NCBI RefSeq assembly: GCF_900116495.1
Contig: NZ_FPAY01000015.1
Span: 1-51,976 of the forward strand
Direction of reading: 5' to 3'
Source of the DNA: Arthrobacter sp. ov118
GTDB taxonomy: Bacteria; Actinomycetota; Actinomycetes; Actinomycetales; Micrococcaceae
Length of the DNA stretch: 51,976 nucleotides
A program made the position numbers and the translations under genes. Below are positions 50,576 to 51,976 of the stretch, one piece after another. The notes beneath the pieces were generated by a model. That model was not told the DNA's origin. It ran no database searches and saw nothing but the letters and a program-made list of their open reading frames with translations. Position 1 is the stretch's first letter, and each line of letters opens with the position of its first letter.

Positions 50576-51079
50576 GTGCCTTCGCAGATCCTCATCCGCC
50601 CCGCCGTTCCGGCCGACTACGACGCCATAGCGCGCATCACCCGGGATGCCTACCTGGCAGCAGGCTATTTCGAGAACGCCGACCACCCCTACATGCGGCA
50701 GATCCAGAACGTCGCGCAGCGTGCGGCAGACGCAACCATCTGGGTGGCGGAGCGGGACGGCCGGATTCTCGGCTCGGTGACACTTGCGGTCGAGGGCGAG
50801 CCCTACGCGGACATCGCCCGGAGCGACGAGCTGGAGTTCCGCATGCTGGTGGTGGACCCGTCCGTCCAGCGCAGCGGCGCCGGCAAAGCCATGGTCCAGG
50901 CCATTGTCGAACACGCCAAGACCCTGCCGGGGATCCATGCCGTGGCACTCACCACTGGCGAGACCTGGGAAAGCGCGCACGGGCTCTACCGGACAACCGG
51001 CTTCCTGCGGGCTCCGGAGCGTGACTGGCTGGTGCCGGGCACGGAGATCAAACTGCTCGTCTACCGGCAGGAGCTCTAG
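50576..51079 (+). CDS. GNAT family N-acetyltransferase
   Basis: A 167-residue acetyltransferase with the acetyl-CoA loop VVDPSVQRSGAGKAMVQAIV (R/Q-x-x-G-x-G/A) and C-terminal YRTTGFLRAPERDWLV. It acetylates an unknown amine substrate. GTG start at 50576, no strong ribosome site. It is a single gene between the phosphatase and RidA-like genes. Confidence 0.88.
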   Translation: MPSQILIRPAVPADYDAIARITRDAYLAAGYFENADHPYMRQIQNVAQRAADATIWVAERDGRILGSVTLAVEGEPYADIARSDELEFRMLVVDPSVQRSGAGKAMVQAIVEHAKTLPGIHAVALTTGETWESAHGLYRTTGFLRAPERDWLVPGTEIKLLVYRQEL

Positions 51080-51192
51080 CCAGGGCAGTCGCCCCACGCG
51101 GGCCCGCCGACACAAAGCAACCCGGTTTGGCAGCTCTTGGCTCTGGCGACCTAAAGTTGTGCCGATCCCTGCGGCAACTGCGAAAGGCCCCC

Positions 51193-51576
51193 ATGCGCAA
51201 GACCTTCGGCACCGGCTCCACTTGGGAACAGGCCCTCGGCTATTCCCGGGCTGTCCAGGTGGACAACACCCTTTACATCTCCGCGACCGCCGCCAGCGGC
51301 GAGGACGGAATTGTAGGCGACGACTTCTATTCCCAGACCAGGCACATCCTGCAGAAGCTCGGCGCTGTGCTGGCCGAGGCCGGCTTCGGCTTTGAGGACG
51401 TGGTGCAGTCCAAGCTGTACCTGACCGATATCAGCAAGTGGGAAGAGGCCGGCCGAGCCCACGGCGAGGTCTTCGGCGACATCCGGCCCACGCTCTCCCT
51501 GGTTCACGTGCTGCCGTTCCTGGATCCCAAGATGCTCGTCGAGATCGAACTCGTCGCCCAGAAGAGCGCCAGCTAG
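51193..51576 (+). CDS. RidA/YjgF family protein
   Basis: A 127-residue Rid-family protein: YSRAVQVDNTLYISATAA at the start, QKLGAVLAEAGFGFEDVVQSK, and RPTLSLVHVLPFLDPKMLVEIE, with the Arg of the usual active site in the DIRPTLS segment. RidA-type proteins hydrolyse reactive enamines and imines; subgroup activity varies. ATG 51193 has GAAAGG upstream, whereas the longer frame from 51127 has no support. The stop directly abuts the palindromic half-site that carries the right-hand IS. Confidence 0.9.
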   Translation: MRKTFGTGSTWEQALGYSRAVQVDNTLYISATAASGEDGIVGDDFYSQTRHILQKLGAVLAEAGFGFEDVVQSKLYLTDISKWEEAGRAHGEVFGDIRPTLSLVHVLPFLDPKMLVEIELVAQKSAS

Positions 51577-51605
51577 AAGCAACGCGGGGTCACTTACCGC
51601 CCATT
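51577..51605. repeat. Half of the dispersed palindrome, left of the right-hand IS
   Basis: 29 bases match the left arm of the intact palindrome (32265-32293) at 26 of 29 positions. The other arm would lie beyond the IS, outside the window. The arm starts at the base after the RidA-family stop. Confidence 0.75.
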
Positions 51606-51613
51606 CCGGCACT

Positions 51614-51640
51614 GGCGAGTTCTAGCGGTCGTTGCAACAC
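51614..51640 (+). repeat. Left terminal inverted repeat of the IS30-like element
   Basis: GGCGAGTTCTAGCGGTCGTT and the next 7 bases mirror the right-end repeat at 314-340 (24 of 27). The three mismatches are confined to positions 5, 6 and 13. Confidence 0.75.
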
Positions 51641-51669
51641 TCAATGAAAATTGGGAGTTGCAACGACCG
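51626..51669 (+). promoter_or_regulatory. Stem-loop over the transposase ribosome site and start
   Basis: CGGTCGTTGCAAC (51626-51638) and its perfect reverse complement (51657-51669) enclose the GGGAG ribosome site, and the second arm ends at the first base of the GTG start. In an mRNA entering from outside, the stem would hide the start and limit transposase synthesis. The arms could also be subterminal transposase-binding sites. Confidence 0.6.
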
Positions 51670-51976
51670 TGTCGTCTTTAGCGGAAGCACCACGAACCAG
51701 CAGGAAATACACGCAGGAGCAGAAGGACGAGTTCTTCTCGGTTCTGGATCGGTTGGGTAATGTGGCCCGGGCTGCCGAGTCACTGGGCTTTAACCGGTAC
51801 ACGTGCCGGAAATGGGCAAGGCGTGCCGGGTTCCGGGGCAGGCCCGGCGGCCCGGTTCATCCCGGGCTCGGGGAGTATTTCCGGCTGCGCAAGGCCGGCA
51901 GCACACGCAGGGAAGCTGCCAGCGCGGTGGGCGTTAACCCGCGCACCGCGCAGGACTGGGACCACGGTATCCGAAC
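51669..51976 (+). CDS. IS30-family transposase, N-terminal part (3' end outside window)
   Basis: A GTG start with GGGAG 11 bases upstream opens a frame that runs off the edge after about 102 codons. It contains two helix-turn-helix-like units: VLDRLGNVARAAESLGFNRY and RKAGSTRREAASAVGVNPRT, the latter typical of the IS30 DNA-binding region. Together with the C-terminal part at the left edge it suggests a complete transposase type, though these are two different genomic copies unless the window is circular. Confidence 0.85.
   Translation, partial: MSSLAEAPRTSRKYTQEQKDEFFSVLDRLGNVARAAESLGFNRYTCRKWARRAGFRGRPGGPVHPGLGEYFRLRKAGSTRREAASAVGVNPRTAQDWDHGIR

Larger units (their letters stand above)
51614..51976 (+). 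mobile_element. IS30-like insertion sequence, left part (cut by window edge)
   Basis: The element starts with a 27-bp terminal inverted repeat (51614-51640) and contains the transposase start at 51669. It has the same orientation as the partial copy at the left edge. The 3' part is outside the window. Confidence 0.8.

Overview
The window looks like chromosomal DNA of a high-GC actinobacterium of the Arthrobacter/Pseudarthrobacter type (Micrococcaceae). The basis is about 70% G+C in sampled housekeeping lines, frequent GTG/TTG starts, leaderless promoters, and actinobacterial arrangements such as the biotin carboxylase / Maf / AccE / AccD / BirA neighbourhood. The species is inference. No rRNA, tRNA or CRISPR array was seen.

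Layout. Both edges cut through IS30-like insertion sequences in the same orientation: the 3' part of one transposase at 1-303 and the 5' part of another from 51669. Each IS end abuts one half of a dispersed palindromic repeat, whose intact copy lies at 32263-32335. From 0.4 to 6 kb is the nitrite-assimilation block: a HemD/winged-helix regulator, cobA and nirB on the minus strand, with nirD divergent. A four-half-site GlnR-type box lies in the shared promoter region. From 6 to 11.8 kb is core metabolism: a phosphosugar mutase, an Rrf2 regulator, purine nucleoside phosphorylase, a quinone dehydrogenase-type flavoprotein and two unknowns. From about 11.8 to 16.7 kb the G+C drops to near 55% in sampled lines. 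This island holds a compact exopolysaccharide operon: a PelG-like exporter, a PelF-like glycosyltransferase and a putative glycoside hydrolase. From 16.8 to 21.3 kb are small membrane, secreted and unknown proteins and a lipoprotein. From 21.5 to 26.9 kb is the nitrate operon narK-nasC-(nasB-like), followed by a divergent MHS-family transporter.

From 28.7 to 44.4 kb is an expanded acyl-CoA carboxylase neighbourhood: the biotin carboxylase/BCCP subunit, maf, then an 8.4-kb block of unrelated genes (MMPL exporter with TetR, YbjQ-like, a secreted protein, a dicarboxylate symporter, a DUF885 peptidase-like protein), then accE-accD, an SDR enzyme and birA. From 44.4 to 51.6 kb a rightward run carries a PH-domain membrane protein, a class III adenylate cyclase with an Rv1264-like regulatory domain, a PP2C phosphatase, ligA, an inositol monophosphatase-like enzyme, a GNAT acetyltransferase and a RidA-family protein.

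How the genes work together. NarK imports nitrate, NasC with the NasB-like flavoprotein reduces it to nitrite, and NirBD reduces nitrite to ammonium. CobA supplies the precorrin-2 step of the siroheme needed by NirB. BirA biotinylates the BCCP domain of the carboxylase whose beta and epsilon subunits are AccD and AccE. The features most worth a second look are the PelG/PelF/hydrolase mini-operon, the palindromic element inserted in frame in nasC, the IS30-in-palindrome arrangement, and the GlnR box.
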